From Aquella oligotrophica (lineage in GTDB: Bacteria > Pseudomonadota > Gammaproteobacteria > Burkholderiales > UBA11063), in contig NZ_CP024847.1 in assembly GCF_002892535.1 (NCBI RefSeq), forward strand, positions 2,232,001 to 2,296,000: DNA of 64,000 nt. The letters run 5' to 3'. Numbering within the stretch: the stretch's first letter is position 1; every line of letters starts with the position of its first letter. Both the position numbers and the translations under genes were made by a program. Shown piece after piece: positions 54,715-63,394 of the stretch. The notes under the pieces are model-generated. The model was not told the origin of the DNA. It saw only the letters and a list, made by a program, of their open reading frames with translations, and made no database searches.

Positions 54715-57486
54715 TTACCAGTATGAAGATAACTGACAAGCAAATATGGTCATTTCATAACCACCACTATAATCTTGTAAATCCCATGAACAATAAGGTG
54801 AAGTTATACCGTAGGGGGATGGCATGTTTGGTCCAGTATAAGAAACTGGGTTCAAACTCAAATAAGTATCTTGATAACTATATTCGTAGTCATAAAGATA
54901 AATTCCAGTCATTGGTGCACCGTTAACAAAAAGTAAGTTACCGTTAAGTAATAAACCACTCACATAAGTGTTATTCGGTGATGGATGTGTTGGTGTATAT
55001 AACGTCATATTTAACAAAGCTACAGCCCAATTATATGGATCGCCATCAGGATTACCAGGATAATTCCAACGTGCATTTTCACTGTTCAGGCTGATACCAT
55101 TAATCTGAACTATATCAATATTTGGGTTATAGGATATCCCTAGTGTATTAGTATAGTAACCATTACTATTCTGAATTGGGTTTATACCAAATGATGCAAT
55201 AAAACCATCAGGAAAAGTTGTCTGAACTGCAGCAACAACAGTAATATAATTATTGCTGGTAGCATTACCAAAGCCTCCAGCACTAATCCATGCATAAGAT
55301 TCACCAGGAGTCAGGCTAGAACCATCATACCAATCAATACCAAAATTCCCGCTATTGCTGGCTGCCATATAAGTTATATTACTAGCAGTGCCTTCAGGAT
55401 TATTCCTAAATGAAACAAATGTCCATGAATTTTGTGCAAGATTCACATAAGTTAACAAATGCGCAGCAAGATAGCCAAAATTCTCAACTGATCCGGCATA
55501 TGCAACAAGGTTATTATTAATACTACCAGCAACATCCTCCTGATAATAACCAGTTTGCCAATTACCACACATTAAATATGGTACACCTTTTGTGCCTAAA
55601 GAAAATGTGCCATTAGCTCCATTTGGAACGTACCAGTATAGGTTATAACCGGGAATTGCACCCACAGCTGATGGGTTACACGCACTGAGATTGATATTAT
55701 TTGCTAGACTTCCGCTTGCTAATGGATAAGCACTCGCCGGAACATAATAAGGCATGAGTGACTGATTAGTTTGCTGATAATTTAAGCCCAGAGGATAGCC
55801 AGTTGGTGTTGCCAAATACCCTGGTACGACTGACTGATTGAAAGCAATAAATGATTCGCTACCATTGATAAATAACTGTGGTGCGCTCTCATAATTAGCA
55901 GCAATCGCTTGCAATGATTCTGCCATATTACTCGAATTTGCAGAAAATACACTTTGTGCCCATACTCGAACATTATTTAGCCCATAGTATTGATAAAGCA
56001 TAATGGAAGACTCTTTTTGTAGATTTTGCAATGAACTAGCTAGTGTTCCAGTATATCCCTGTGCCCCTGCGGCAGATGAAGTTTGGATATTATTAATCAA
56101 GTATGCCATAGGGGCAACTGTATCACTACCCAGATCAGCAGCATAATTAACCGGATTTTCATCTGTAACAGTCGTACCATTAACCACAAAAGTATCTGGA
56201 CCAGTTGGATAAGTCTGAGCACCAACAACACCATCAGAAACCATATAGTTTAGTGTGTTAATATATGCTTGATTCATGTAGGCAGCGAAAAGTAAAGTTA
56301 ACTGCTGTTGTGCTGCAACGTAAGTATTTGTATAAACACTACTTTCATCACTCGTAGCTACAGGATTATAACCGACCACAAAATATGTACCCGACACATT
56401 ACCATAAGATAATGTCTGCTGTAAACATGAAGATGGTTGACCAATACACTCAACCGCATTATTGTAATTAACCTGATTATTCAGATACTCCATAAAATAG
56501 GCTTGCTGCAAGGCAAAAATTGTTTGTTGATAAGCCTGCATCAAAGTATTATTATAATTATCATATAATGGAATATAGTTATTATATCCTTGCGTAGATA
56601 TATCTTCAGTAAGAGCACTATAAAGAGCCTGATACATAACTATCTCTGAACTTAGTGGGTTTTGGCTAACGCAAGTATAAGGTGCATTACCAGAATTTAT
56701 ACATGATGTAGACAAATTAACTCCGGCAAGACTTATTAAATTAGTTTGATAGTTTGCCTGATCTCCAGATCTTGCTACACCAGGAATATAAGTATTAGTT
56801 AGCCAAGTAGGGTTACTTTCCATATAAATAGCTAAATTAGCAGGCATAGCTATCGCAGCGCTAGTAGAATTCCAAAATTTTATATCAATCATAAGATTAG
56901 TCATAGAACCTAAGTCTTCAGCATTATTTGGCTGTCCAGAAAAGTTAGATACTGCATCTTGAAAAGTTAGATTGTCGGCTGCCACAATTTGTGAAGCATT
57001 TTGGTAGTTTTCAACATAAAATGTGTTGTCTGTCAGATTAAGTTCAGATTCAATACTTTGAATTTGTGCTTCCTGAATAGCCAGCTGTTGATTAATAACA
57101 TTTAATTCAGATTGCATACATGAATTTTGAGATGAACCACCCATTAGAGATAAAACAACACTAGCTGTCCCTGTCAAAGCACCTAAAGCAGGTCCTGCTA
57201 CAGGCACCATACTGATAAAACCTGTCGTTATTGCCAAATCAGAGGCTGCTGCATCATCACTTATACCACAGTTGTTATTTGAAGATTTTGGGGCAAAGGC
57301 TCCTGAATAAGCTGTTTTAGAATGGGTAAACATTGTTTGTAATGCAGGATAAGAATTGGGACCTATTGGTGGTTTATACTGAGCACTACTATTTGAACTA
57401 CCACCACTGCTACATGCGGATAGGATAGTAGCACTGAATAACAAACAAGCAAAACCCTTGAAACCGCATGTTATGTAAGCTTTCAT
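54715..57486 (-). CDS. Large secreted lipoprotein of unknown function
   Basis: I prefer the ATG at 57486 (MKAYITCGFKGFACLLFS), which begins a lipoprotein signal peptide with LSAC at residue 25; the frame is open 12 codons further up. About 923 residues, rich in Asn, Tyr, Ser and Gln, as in extracellular beta-rich proteins. Residues about 84-117 form a Gly/Ala-rich hydrophobic hairpin (TTGFISMVPVAGPALGAL), followed at 124-151 by a coiled coil (INQQLAIQEAQIQSIES). This order recalls some pore-forming toxins, but no family is recognised. Pairs of cysteines may form disulphides. Neighbours give no hint. Confidence 0.75.
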   Translation of the reverse strand: MKAYITCGFKGFACLLFSATILSACSSGGSSNSSAQYKPPIGPNSYPALQTMFTHSKTAYSGAFAPKSSNNNCGISDDAAASDLAITTGFISMVPVAGPALGALTGTASVVLSLMGGSSQNSCMQSELNVINQQLAIQEAQIQSIESELNLTDNTFYVENYQNASQIVAADNLTFQDAVSNFSGQPNNAEDLGSMTNLMIDIKFWNSTSAAIAMPANLAIYMESNPTWLTNTYIPGVARSGDQANYQTNLISLAGVNLSTSCINSGNAPYTCVSQNPLSSEIVMYQALYSALTEDISTQGYNNYIPLYDNYNNTLMQAYQQTIFALQQAYFMEYLNNQVNYNNAVECIGQPSSCLQQTLSYGNVSGTYFVVGYNPVATSDESSVYTNTYVAAQQQLTLLFAAYMNQAYINTLNYMVSDGVVGAQTYPTGPDTFVVNGTTVTDENPVNYAADLGSDTVAPMAYLINNIQTSSAAGAQGYTGTLASSLQNLQKESSIMLYQYYGLNNVRVWAQSVFSANSSNMAESLQAIAANYESAPQLFINGSESFIAFNQSVVPGYLATPTGYPLGLNYQQTNQSLMPYYVPASAYPLASGSLANNINLSACNPSAVGAIPGYNLYWYVPNGANGTFSLGTKGVPYLMCGNWQTGYYQEDVAGSINNNLVAYAGSVENFGYLAAHLLTYVNLAQNSWTFVSFRNNPEGTASNITYMAASNSGNFGIDWYDGSSLTPGESYAWISAGGFGNATSNNYITVVAAVQTTFPDGFIASFGINPIQNSNGYYTNTLGISYNPNIDIVQINGISLNSENARWNYPGNPDGDPYNWAVALLNMTLYTPTHPSPNNTYVSGLLLNGNLLFVNGAPMTGIYLYDYEYSYQDTYLSLNPVSYTGPNMPSPYGITSPYCSWDLQDYSGGYEMTIFACQLSSYW

Positions 57487-57669
57487 GAAAAATCTTTCTA
57501 TCAGATTAGATATATCTATCATAGTATATCATGCCTGAATTAAAGATTCTATTCAAACCACTAAATTTGCTACAAATAAATAACAACATATAGCATTTAA
57601 GCTACAGCTAATGATCTGAAACTCAGATTATTCTTTAACTTCTAGAATAAAGATCAATTAGTCTTAGCT

Positions 57670-58017
57670 TTAATTGGCAGCTCGAACTAGAATTGGTATA
57701 ACTGCCTTCAATCCAGAGACAATCATTTCACACGCAATTGCCGCAATAATAAGCCCCATTAATTTAGTAAGGACAATAACCCCCATATATCCAAGCGCGC
57801 GAGCAATATAATTTGCTAGCATAAATACGACAACTACAGAAATACTTACCAGTAGCAAGACCCCAACAATCAGAAATTTACCTAAAATTGTATGCTGCTG
57901 TCAATAGAGAATTACCATTACAATTGCAGCCGGACCAACTATCATTGGGAGAGCAAGTGGGCTTATACCCAAACTTTTAATTCGATTTGGATTAATCGTC
58001 TTCTCTGATATTTTACT
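57670..58017 (-). pseudogene. marC: marC remnant, 3' part only
   Basis: In the same frame as the ghrA remnant, residues read SLGISPLALPMIVGPAAIV, a MarC (UPF0056 inner-membrane protein) core segment, then a TGA at 57901-57903, then FLIVGVLLLVSISVVVVF and the typical MarC ending LTKLMGLIIAAIACEMIV. The 5' third of marC is missing, replaced by ghrA sequence. It is not expected to make a working protein. Confidence 0.8.
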
Positions 58018-58737
58018 TTCTTCAACAAGATGTTCACCACGACCAAGATTCATGATATATGCATTAGGTTTTAGCCGCCTAAATAGTTCCAGATTTAAAA
58101 TATCTCGGGTTGCATCAGTTAATGGTAGCATACAAATCAGAATATCTGTCCTTGCCAGAAATAAGTCTGGCGCTTTGTCTCCAGCATAACAATCAACTCG
58201 CTCAATTTTTTTTGGAAGATTTACTCCAAGCAATAACCTGTAGATCAAGATTAGTAGCATGGTTGCAGTTGCCTACCCCATTGCCCCCAAGCCCATTATA
58301 CCGATAGTCAGATGACTAAAATTAAATGGTGGCTGTTTTGTCCATCGATGCTCTTTTTGCTTTTGCTGCCAATGATCAATCCGCTTTATAATCTTTAGTA
58401 CATAAGCGGCTGCATACTGTGCCAAATCCTTAGCCATATCAGGATCAATAATCCGAGCAATAGGCACATTTGGCAACTCTTTATCAGCAAGTGCATGATC
58501 AACACCTGCTGCCATTACTTGAATTGCTTTTAGATTCTTGAATTTATTTAGTAAGCCATAAGGATGCTTCCAAATCAGAACCACTTCAATATCATCTGGA
58601 TCAAAATTATCATCCGGATAAACATGGATCTTCAGTTCTGGGACATAATTATCAAAAGCAGTTAACCAGCGGCTAACGAAATCTTTATAACGCAGGCGCT
58701 CTTCATCGTTCTGCCCAGCAATAAATAGTATCTGCAT
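58018..58737 (-). pseudogene. ghrA: ghrA-like D-2-hydroxyacid dehydrogenase remnant
   Basis: The N-terminal 154 codons give a glyoxylate/hydroxypyruvate reductase-like catalytic domain and the Rossmann start IGIMGLGAMG, then a TAG (58273-58275) where a Gln is expected, then ATATMLLILIYR and TDILICMLPLTDATRDILN in the same frame to LGRGEHLVEE. The rest of the gene (catalytic His region) is deleted and the frame runs straight into marC. In intact relatives this enzyme reduces glyoxylate with NADPH. It follows proA after eight bases. Confidence 0.85.
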
Positions 58738-58745
58738 TATTCGAA

Positions 58746-59993
58746 TTACCTAATTTGTCCATTCCCATAAATCAGCCATTTATAGCTGGTTAATTCCGGC
58801 AATGCCATGGGTCCGCGCGCATGCAGCTTCTGGGTACTAATACCGATCTCTGCACCCATACCAAATTCACCACCATCAGTAAATGCAGTTGAAGCATTAA
58901 CATAAACCGCAGCAGCATCAACTATTCGTAGAAATCTGTCAATTACAACTTGATCTTCAGCAATTATTGCCTCACTATGTCCAGAGGTATGATTCATTAT
59001 ATGCTTGATGGCGCTATCTAAATCAGGTACACTTTTTATAGATAATTTATAATCAAGGAACTCGGTGCCAAATGATTCAGGTGTTGCATGCTTTAATAGT
59101 GAAGCCGGATATTTCCCATCTAACACAGCATAACTTTCAGTATCAGCATAGATTTCTACATTTTTCTCCGCCAAATTACTAACTAACATCGCTAAATCCG
59201 AAAGTCGCTCCTGATGGATCAATAAAGTATCAAGTGCATTGCAAACGCTTACTCGCCGAGTCTTAGCATTATGAATAATCTTACTAGCTTTTGTAACATC
59301 ACCACTTTTATCAAAGTAGGTATGAACGATCCCAGCTCCTGTTTCAATCACAGGGATCTTAGCATTCTTACGGACAAAATCTATCAGTCCTTGGCTACCA
59401 CGCGGAATACAAACATCAATTAAACCAACTGCATTTAATAGATCATGAACAGCTTCACGTTCTGGCGGCATTAAATAAACCAACCCCGGATCAATATTAC
59501 TCTGAATAAGGCTCTGATGAATCAAACTGACCAGTATCTGGTTTGAATGCTGGGCTTCACTGCCACCTTTTAATACTACAGCATTTGCTGTCTTAAATGC
59601 CAATGCAAAAACATCGATAGTTACATTTGGGCGCGCCTCATAAATTACCGCAACTACTCCTAAAGGAACTCTAATTTTTTTGAGGTATAAACCATTTGAT
59701 CGTGAGACTTCTTCAAGAATCTGACCAACAGGTGAAGCTAAGCTACTAACCTTACGTAAATCAGTAGCAATGCCAATTATTCGTTCTTGATTAAGAAGTA
59801 AGCGATCATATTTTGGATCATCTTTTGCCATCTTATCCAAATCAAGCTGATTAGCTTTTACTATCTCATTGGTTTTATCTTCAAGCAAATTCGCAAGATC
59901 AAGAAGAACTTTATTACGTAGCTCCGAAGTTAAATCCTGAGTCTCATAGCCTATCTCACGAACTTTACGAAAATTATCCGCTATATTATTCAT
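58746..59993 (-). CDS. proA: Gamma-glutamyl phosphate reductase
   Basis: ProA reduces glutamyl-5-phosphate to the semialdehyde in proline synthesis. 415 residues of the aldehyde dehydrogenase superfamily: RVPLGVVAVIYEARPNVT, VVLKGGSEA, CIPRGSQGLIDFV, and the catalytic Cys in TRRVSVCNALDTLL. C-terminal ITGSMALPE-type segment is present as ARGPMALPELTSYKW. It overlaps proB by four bases, so the two are translationally coupled, and ends just before the decayed ghrA. Confidence 0.96.
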   Translation of the reverse strand: MNNIADNFRKVREIGYETQDLTSELRNKVLLDLANLLEDKTNEIVKANQLDLDKMAKDDPKYDRLLLNQERIIGIATDLRKVSSLASPVGQILEEVSRSNGLYLKKIRVPLGVVAVIYEARPNVTIDVFALAFKTANAVVLKGGSEAQHSNQILVSLIHQSLIQSNIDPGLVYLMPPEREAVHDLLNAVGLIDVCIPRGSQGLIDFVRKNAKIPVIETGAGIVHTYFDKSGDVTKASKIIHNAKTRRVSVCNALDTLLIHQERLSDLAMLVSNLAEKNVEIYADTESYAVLDGKYPASLLKHATPESFGTEFLDYKLSIKSVPDLDSAIKHIMNHTSGHSEAIIAEDQVVIDRFLRIVDAAAVYVNASTAFTDGGEFGMGAEIGISTQKLHARGPMALPELTSYKWLIYGNGQIR

Positions 59994-61081
59994 TCGGCAA
60001 ATACCTCATAATTTACATGTAAATAATCATAATGTACTAATGGTGGATGATTTTTCCCACCTAGGTACTCTTTAAGTTTAGCTGCGTTATAACGCGCAAC
60101 TCCGGTCGCAATTTTCTGATTTTTCTCAGTAACAATATCAATAAGATCACCCTTAGCAAATTCTCCAGTAAATTTAACTACACCAACAGGAAGGATGCTG
60201 ATACATTGCTGCCCACTAGCTAAAACTTTAACTAGTCCGTCATTAACCATGATAGTAGCTACCGCCCCAGTCTGTCCAAAAGCTAGGAATTTTTTGCGAC
60301 CCGACTTCTTGTGCTCAGGAATTACCCGGCTACCAATAGCCACATCCCCGTTAACCAATCGGACGATCACATTTTCTTCAGCAATTGATGCTATATGTGT
60401 CATTACACCAACATTACCCATTTTACGAGCGGTATTAAGCTTACTTGCCATCCCACCGCGCCCAAGAGCCGTTTTAGCCCCCGAAACTTCAGGAAGCTTA
60501 TCTTTAACTCCAATCACCGGGATTAATTTAGCATCCGGATTTTCCGGGTTTTTATCATACACACCGCTAATACTAGTTAATAAAAGTAGCTTATCGGCAC
60601 CAATCTGTGCGGCAATTATCCCAGACAATTCATCATTATCAGTAAACATAAGTTCATCAACCGCCACGCTATCATTTTCATTGATAATTACCAACACATT
60701 TGGCTGATCAAGACCTTTTTGGAGTAAGCGAAGGATATTGGTATAACTACGCTTAGTCTGAAAATCATACTTAGTAAGAAGTAACTGCGCTACCATTAGC
60801 TGTTTTTCTTCACAAATTTTTGCATAAATAGCCATTAAGCGAGGCTGTCCAAGGCTTGCCAGTAGCTGTTTATCTGCTACACTACTTCCGTAAGTTTTTC
60901 CCACAATTTTTTTGCTGATTACCCTCCCGAGTGCAACTGCCCCAGAACTTACCAGTATTACCTGATGACCCTGCTGTTGCAGTTCTACAACCTGACGGAT
61001 TACATCTGCCATTACATCTTCAAGAACCTCACCTTCAGGCGAAATTATTGTCTGGCTTCCTACCTTGATTACTACTTTCAT
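59990..61081 (-). CDS. proB: Glutamate 5-kinase
   Basis: ProB phosphorylates glutamate, the feedback-inhibited first step of proline synthesis. 363 residues: an amino-acid-kinase domain (VIKVGSQTI, VSSGAVALGR, INENDSVAVDEL, FTDNDELSGIIAAQIGAD, GRGGMASKLNTARKM) and a C-terminal PUA domain. Proline feedback acts on the kinase domain in relatives. Upstream rsmJ lies 11 bases away on the same strand, so this is one transcript with rlmH and rsmJ. Confidence 0.96.
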   Translation of the reverse strand: MKVVIKVGSQTIISPEGEVLEDVMADVIRQVVELQQQGHQVILVSSGAVALGRVISKKIVGKTYGSSVADKQLLASLGQPRLMAIYAKICEEKQLMVAQLLLTKYDFQTKRSYTNILRLLQKGLDQPNVLVIINENDSVAVDELMFTDNDELSGIIAAQIGADKLLLLTSISGVYDKNPENPDAKLIPVIGVKDKLPEVSGAKTALGRGGMASKLNTARKMGNVGVMTHIASIAEENVIVRLVNGDVAIGSRVIPEHKKSGRKKFLAFGQTGAVATIMVNDGLVKVLASGQQCISILPVGVVKFTGEFAKGDLIDIVTEKNQKIATGVARYNAAKLKEYLGGKNHPPLVHYDYLHVNYEVFAE

Positions 61082-61092
61082 AATTTACCTAT

Positions 61093-61845
61093 TTAACATT
61101 GATAAACATCAAACCTTACGGTCTTACCTTTTATGGAGTAAGTTGGCTCGATATTGGCAAATGCTTGTTGCTGCTTATTATCTCGCTTAACAATAATTTT
61201 ATTCTGACAATGTGTTTTTAGTAATTGCCATAGGAGCAATTTATCATTTTGTTCCAAAGTTGGATGCGATTTAACCAGCAAATCAATTAATTGCATATCT
61301 TTTTTGGCAAGAGCCATTTTACCATCTTCAAACATTGGATCATAATAAATCAAATCATAACAATTAGTCGATTCAGTTAAGAACTGATTATGGTTAGCAT
61401 AAATAACCTGCAAATTTGGTAACTGCTTGGCAAATTTGATTGATAGATAATTAAGGATTACCGCCAAATACGGATTATTTTCAAGCATAATCACCTGATA
61501 GCCAGCAAGAGTAAGGATAATACTATCACGCCCAAGTCCAGCAGTTAAATCAAGTGCTCGCTTAGTTTCCTTAGCTCCTCCTTTTGGATTGGCTGCGCGG
61601 ACTAATAACTCTCTAGCAATAAGTTTACTTCGTTTGGCAATAAACTCAGCATAAAATAAATCAAGATGAAATGGTGCAAAGCTTTCGCTATATAACCATA
61701 GACCATCTGCATCTAACTTCAAATATATACTAATATCAGCTGGTATCTCTGAAGAGAGCAACAATAAAGCCTCTGGCAAAATATTAGTGATTTTTTTTGC
61801 CATTTCTTCAGATGCCAATTCAAATACTACGATAACTTTATTCAC
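61093..61845 (-). CDS. rsmJ: 16S rRNA (guanine-1516-N2) methyltransferase
   Basis: 250 residues with the SAM-binding motif ALDLTAGLGRDSIILTLAGY, a conserved acidic end of strand 2 (MLENNPYLA) and the catalytic IYYDPMFEDG, matching RsmJ/YhiQ. The C-terminal segment KTVRFDVYQC closes the fold. RsmJ methylates G1516 of 16S rRNA. It overlaps rlmH by eight bases. Confidence 0.9.
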   Translation of the reverse strand: MNKVIVVFELASEEMAKKITNILPEALLLLSSEIPADISIYLKLDADGLWLYSESFAPFHLDLFYAEFIAKRSKLIARELLVRAANPKGGAKETKRALDLTAGLGRDSIILTLAGYQVIMLENNPYLAVILNYLSIKFAKQLPNLQVIYANHNQFLTESTNCYDLIYYDPMFEDGKMALAKKDMQLIDLLVKSHPTLEQNDKLLLWQLLKTHCQNKIIVKRDNKQQQAFANIEPTYSIKGKTVRFDVYQC

Positions 61846-62308
61846 GATGATATGGATGATTTTCTAAAATGGAAATTGCACGATAAATCTGTTCGAGAAT
61901 GATCACACGAACTAAGGCATGAGGAAATACCATTTTTGACAAACTAATTGTCGCATCAGCCTTATCCCTTAACTCAGGATGAATTCCATCTGCCCCACCG
62001 ATGATAAACGTAATATTCCTGTAATTTAACGCAGTTTCTTCAAGAAAGCTAGCAAACTTTATACTATCAAGATTTTTACCACGTTCGTCAAGAGCAATAA
62101 CAAAACTATCTTTAGGAATTTGTGCTTCAATCTTTTTAGCTTCGGCTTCCATATTTACCAATGCCGGTTTATTCGGGTTTTTATCGGCTTTTATTTCCAC
62201 AAGGCTACAGCTATATTTACCATGATTAATCCGTGTTAGGTACTCTTTACAAGCAGTATTTACCCAATCAGGCATTTTATTAGCGATATTTAATATACTA
62301 ACTTTCAT
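61838..62308 (-). CDS. rlmH: 23S rRNA (pseudouridine-1915-N3) methyltransferase
   Basis: 156 residues when started at the ATG at 62308 (MKVSILNIANKMPDW), which gives the exact family length; an upstream in-frame codon lies inside the FUSC gene. SPOUT-class motifs: FVIALDERGK, FIIGGADGIHPEL, and the C-terminal knot LEQIYRAISILENHPYHRE. RlmH methylates pseudouridine 1915 on ribosomes. It overlaps the FUSC gene stop by 11 bases. Confidence 0.95.
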   Translation of the reverse strand: MKVSILNIANKMPDWVNTACKEYLTRINHGKYSCSLVEIKADKNPNKPALVNMEAEAKKIEAQIPKDSFVIALDERGKNLDSIKFASFLEETALNYRNITFIIGGADGIHPELRDKADATISLSKMVFPHALVRVIILEQIYRAISILENHPYHRE

Positions 62309-63332
62309 TGTTTTTCGTATCCATTTTATCAATCCAGATTTTCACAACTAAACTCGCAAGTACAACAACTATCACACCAATAACAGTCTCTAGCAATCTA
62401 GTTTTTAAAATACCTTTTTCCTCTCCAGATAAGAAAAGAATATCCATAACCAAAAGCGTAATTGAGGTACAAAAAGCCACATAATGCTTATTAAGTGTAA
62501 TAATTGAAAGATAAAAAAATACCATTATCCCAAGAGACAATCCGATCATACTGAATTTGGTTAATAGAATATAAGCAATTATTATTCCCAAAATAGTTCC
62601 AATAACTCGCTCTAAAACGCGTTTTAAGGTAATTTGATGTTCATTCTTCATAACTAGTAATGCAGTTAATGGTAACCAATAACCATGAGAAAGATGTAGT
62701 AAGAAAGCAATTAGATTACCCAATATTACAGCAATGGTAAGAATTGAAATAAAAATAGCTTCTCTCTTTTTTGGATAACTAATAAGCCTATATTTTACAA
62801 AATCAACCGACTCATTGGCATGAAAAAGCTTCTTACGTAACCATAAACGGATAAATCCACCACTTACCAATAATAAACAACCAAAACCAAAAAATAAGCC
62901 ATACTTTATTGCTACCAAATAACTCGGGGCTGAAAATCCAAGCCCTAAAATAAATGCATAGGCAAGATAAAAAGCAAACGACTTTAATAACTGGTGACTA
63001 CTTAATATCGATAGTAAAGGAATTAGAAATAAAATAATTAATGTTGAATGGGTAATTGATGAGGAAACAATGGTCGCAAGACCAAACATTAGAGAACAAA
63101 TAAAACTGAAAACTAGTCCGAAAAATAACCTTTGTTTTGAATTATGTCCGTGATAATTTTGGGTTAACATCAGCGAGTTAGTCAATAAGCCCATTATTGC
63201 AGCCATTAAGCCAGTATTATATGAAGTAAGGTAATATACTACTGCTAATATTCCACCAAAAATGGCTGTTTGCAGTGCAATCAGATTTATTTGAAAATCA
63301 AATTCAAGGAAATTTTCTAATAATTTTTTCAT
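62298..63332 (-). CDS. FUSC-family inner-membrane protein
   Basis: 344 residues with about ten membrane helices and no large cytoplasmic domain. The second half has the FUSC signature LKRVLERVIGTILGIIIAYI with the Arg-x3-Gly-Thr motif seen in fusaric-acid/aromatic-acid exporters and YccS-like proteins. Substrate unknown; weak-acid or aromatic efflux is only family-based inference. It is cotranscribed with rlmH, which it overlaps by 11 bases, and is preceded by a terminator. Confidence 0.78.
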   Translation of the reverse strand: MKKLLENFLEFDFQINLIALQTAIFGGILAVVYYLTSYNTGLMAAIMGLLTNSLMLTQNYHGHNSKQRLFFGLVFSFICSLMFGLATIVSSSITHSTLIILFLIPLLSILSSHQLLKSFAFYLAYAFILGLGFSAPSYLVAIKYGLFFGFGCLLLVSGGFIRLWLRKKLFHANESVDFVKYRLISYPKKREAIFISILTIAVILGNLIAFLLHLSHGYWLPLTALLVMKNEHQITLKRVLERVIGTILGIIIAYILLTKFSMIGLSLGIMVFFYLSIITLNKHYVAFCTSITLLVMDILFLSGEEKGILKTRLLETVIGVIVVVLASLVVKIWIDKMDTKNNES

Positions 63333-63354
63333 CTATAAAATCAGGAAAAACAAA

Positions 63355-63373
63355 AGGCTGCACAAAGACAGCC
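63355..63373 (-). terminator. Terminator after the NCS2-like gene
   Basis: 6-bp stem AGGCTG / CAGCCT with an 8-base loop, followed on the minus strand by TTTTGTTTTT; a modest hairpin 22 bases after the stop. Confidence 0.6.
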
Positions 63374-63394
63374 TATTATTAACGTAAGCAACTA

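Noticed and set aside
57670-58737. TAG/TGA recoding (pyrrolysine or selenocysteine) in the ghrA-marC frame
   Set aside because: TAG and TGA end normal genes elsewhere in the window, no SECIS-like hairpin follows the TGA, and the two genes are truncated and joined, so decay is the simpler explanation.
60195-60707. A 170-codon plus-strand open frame
   Set aside because: It is antisense to proB, which has complete kinase motifs.
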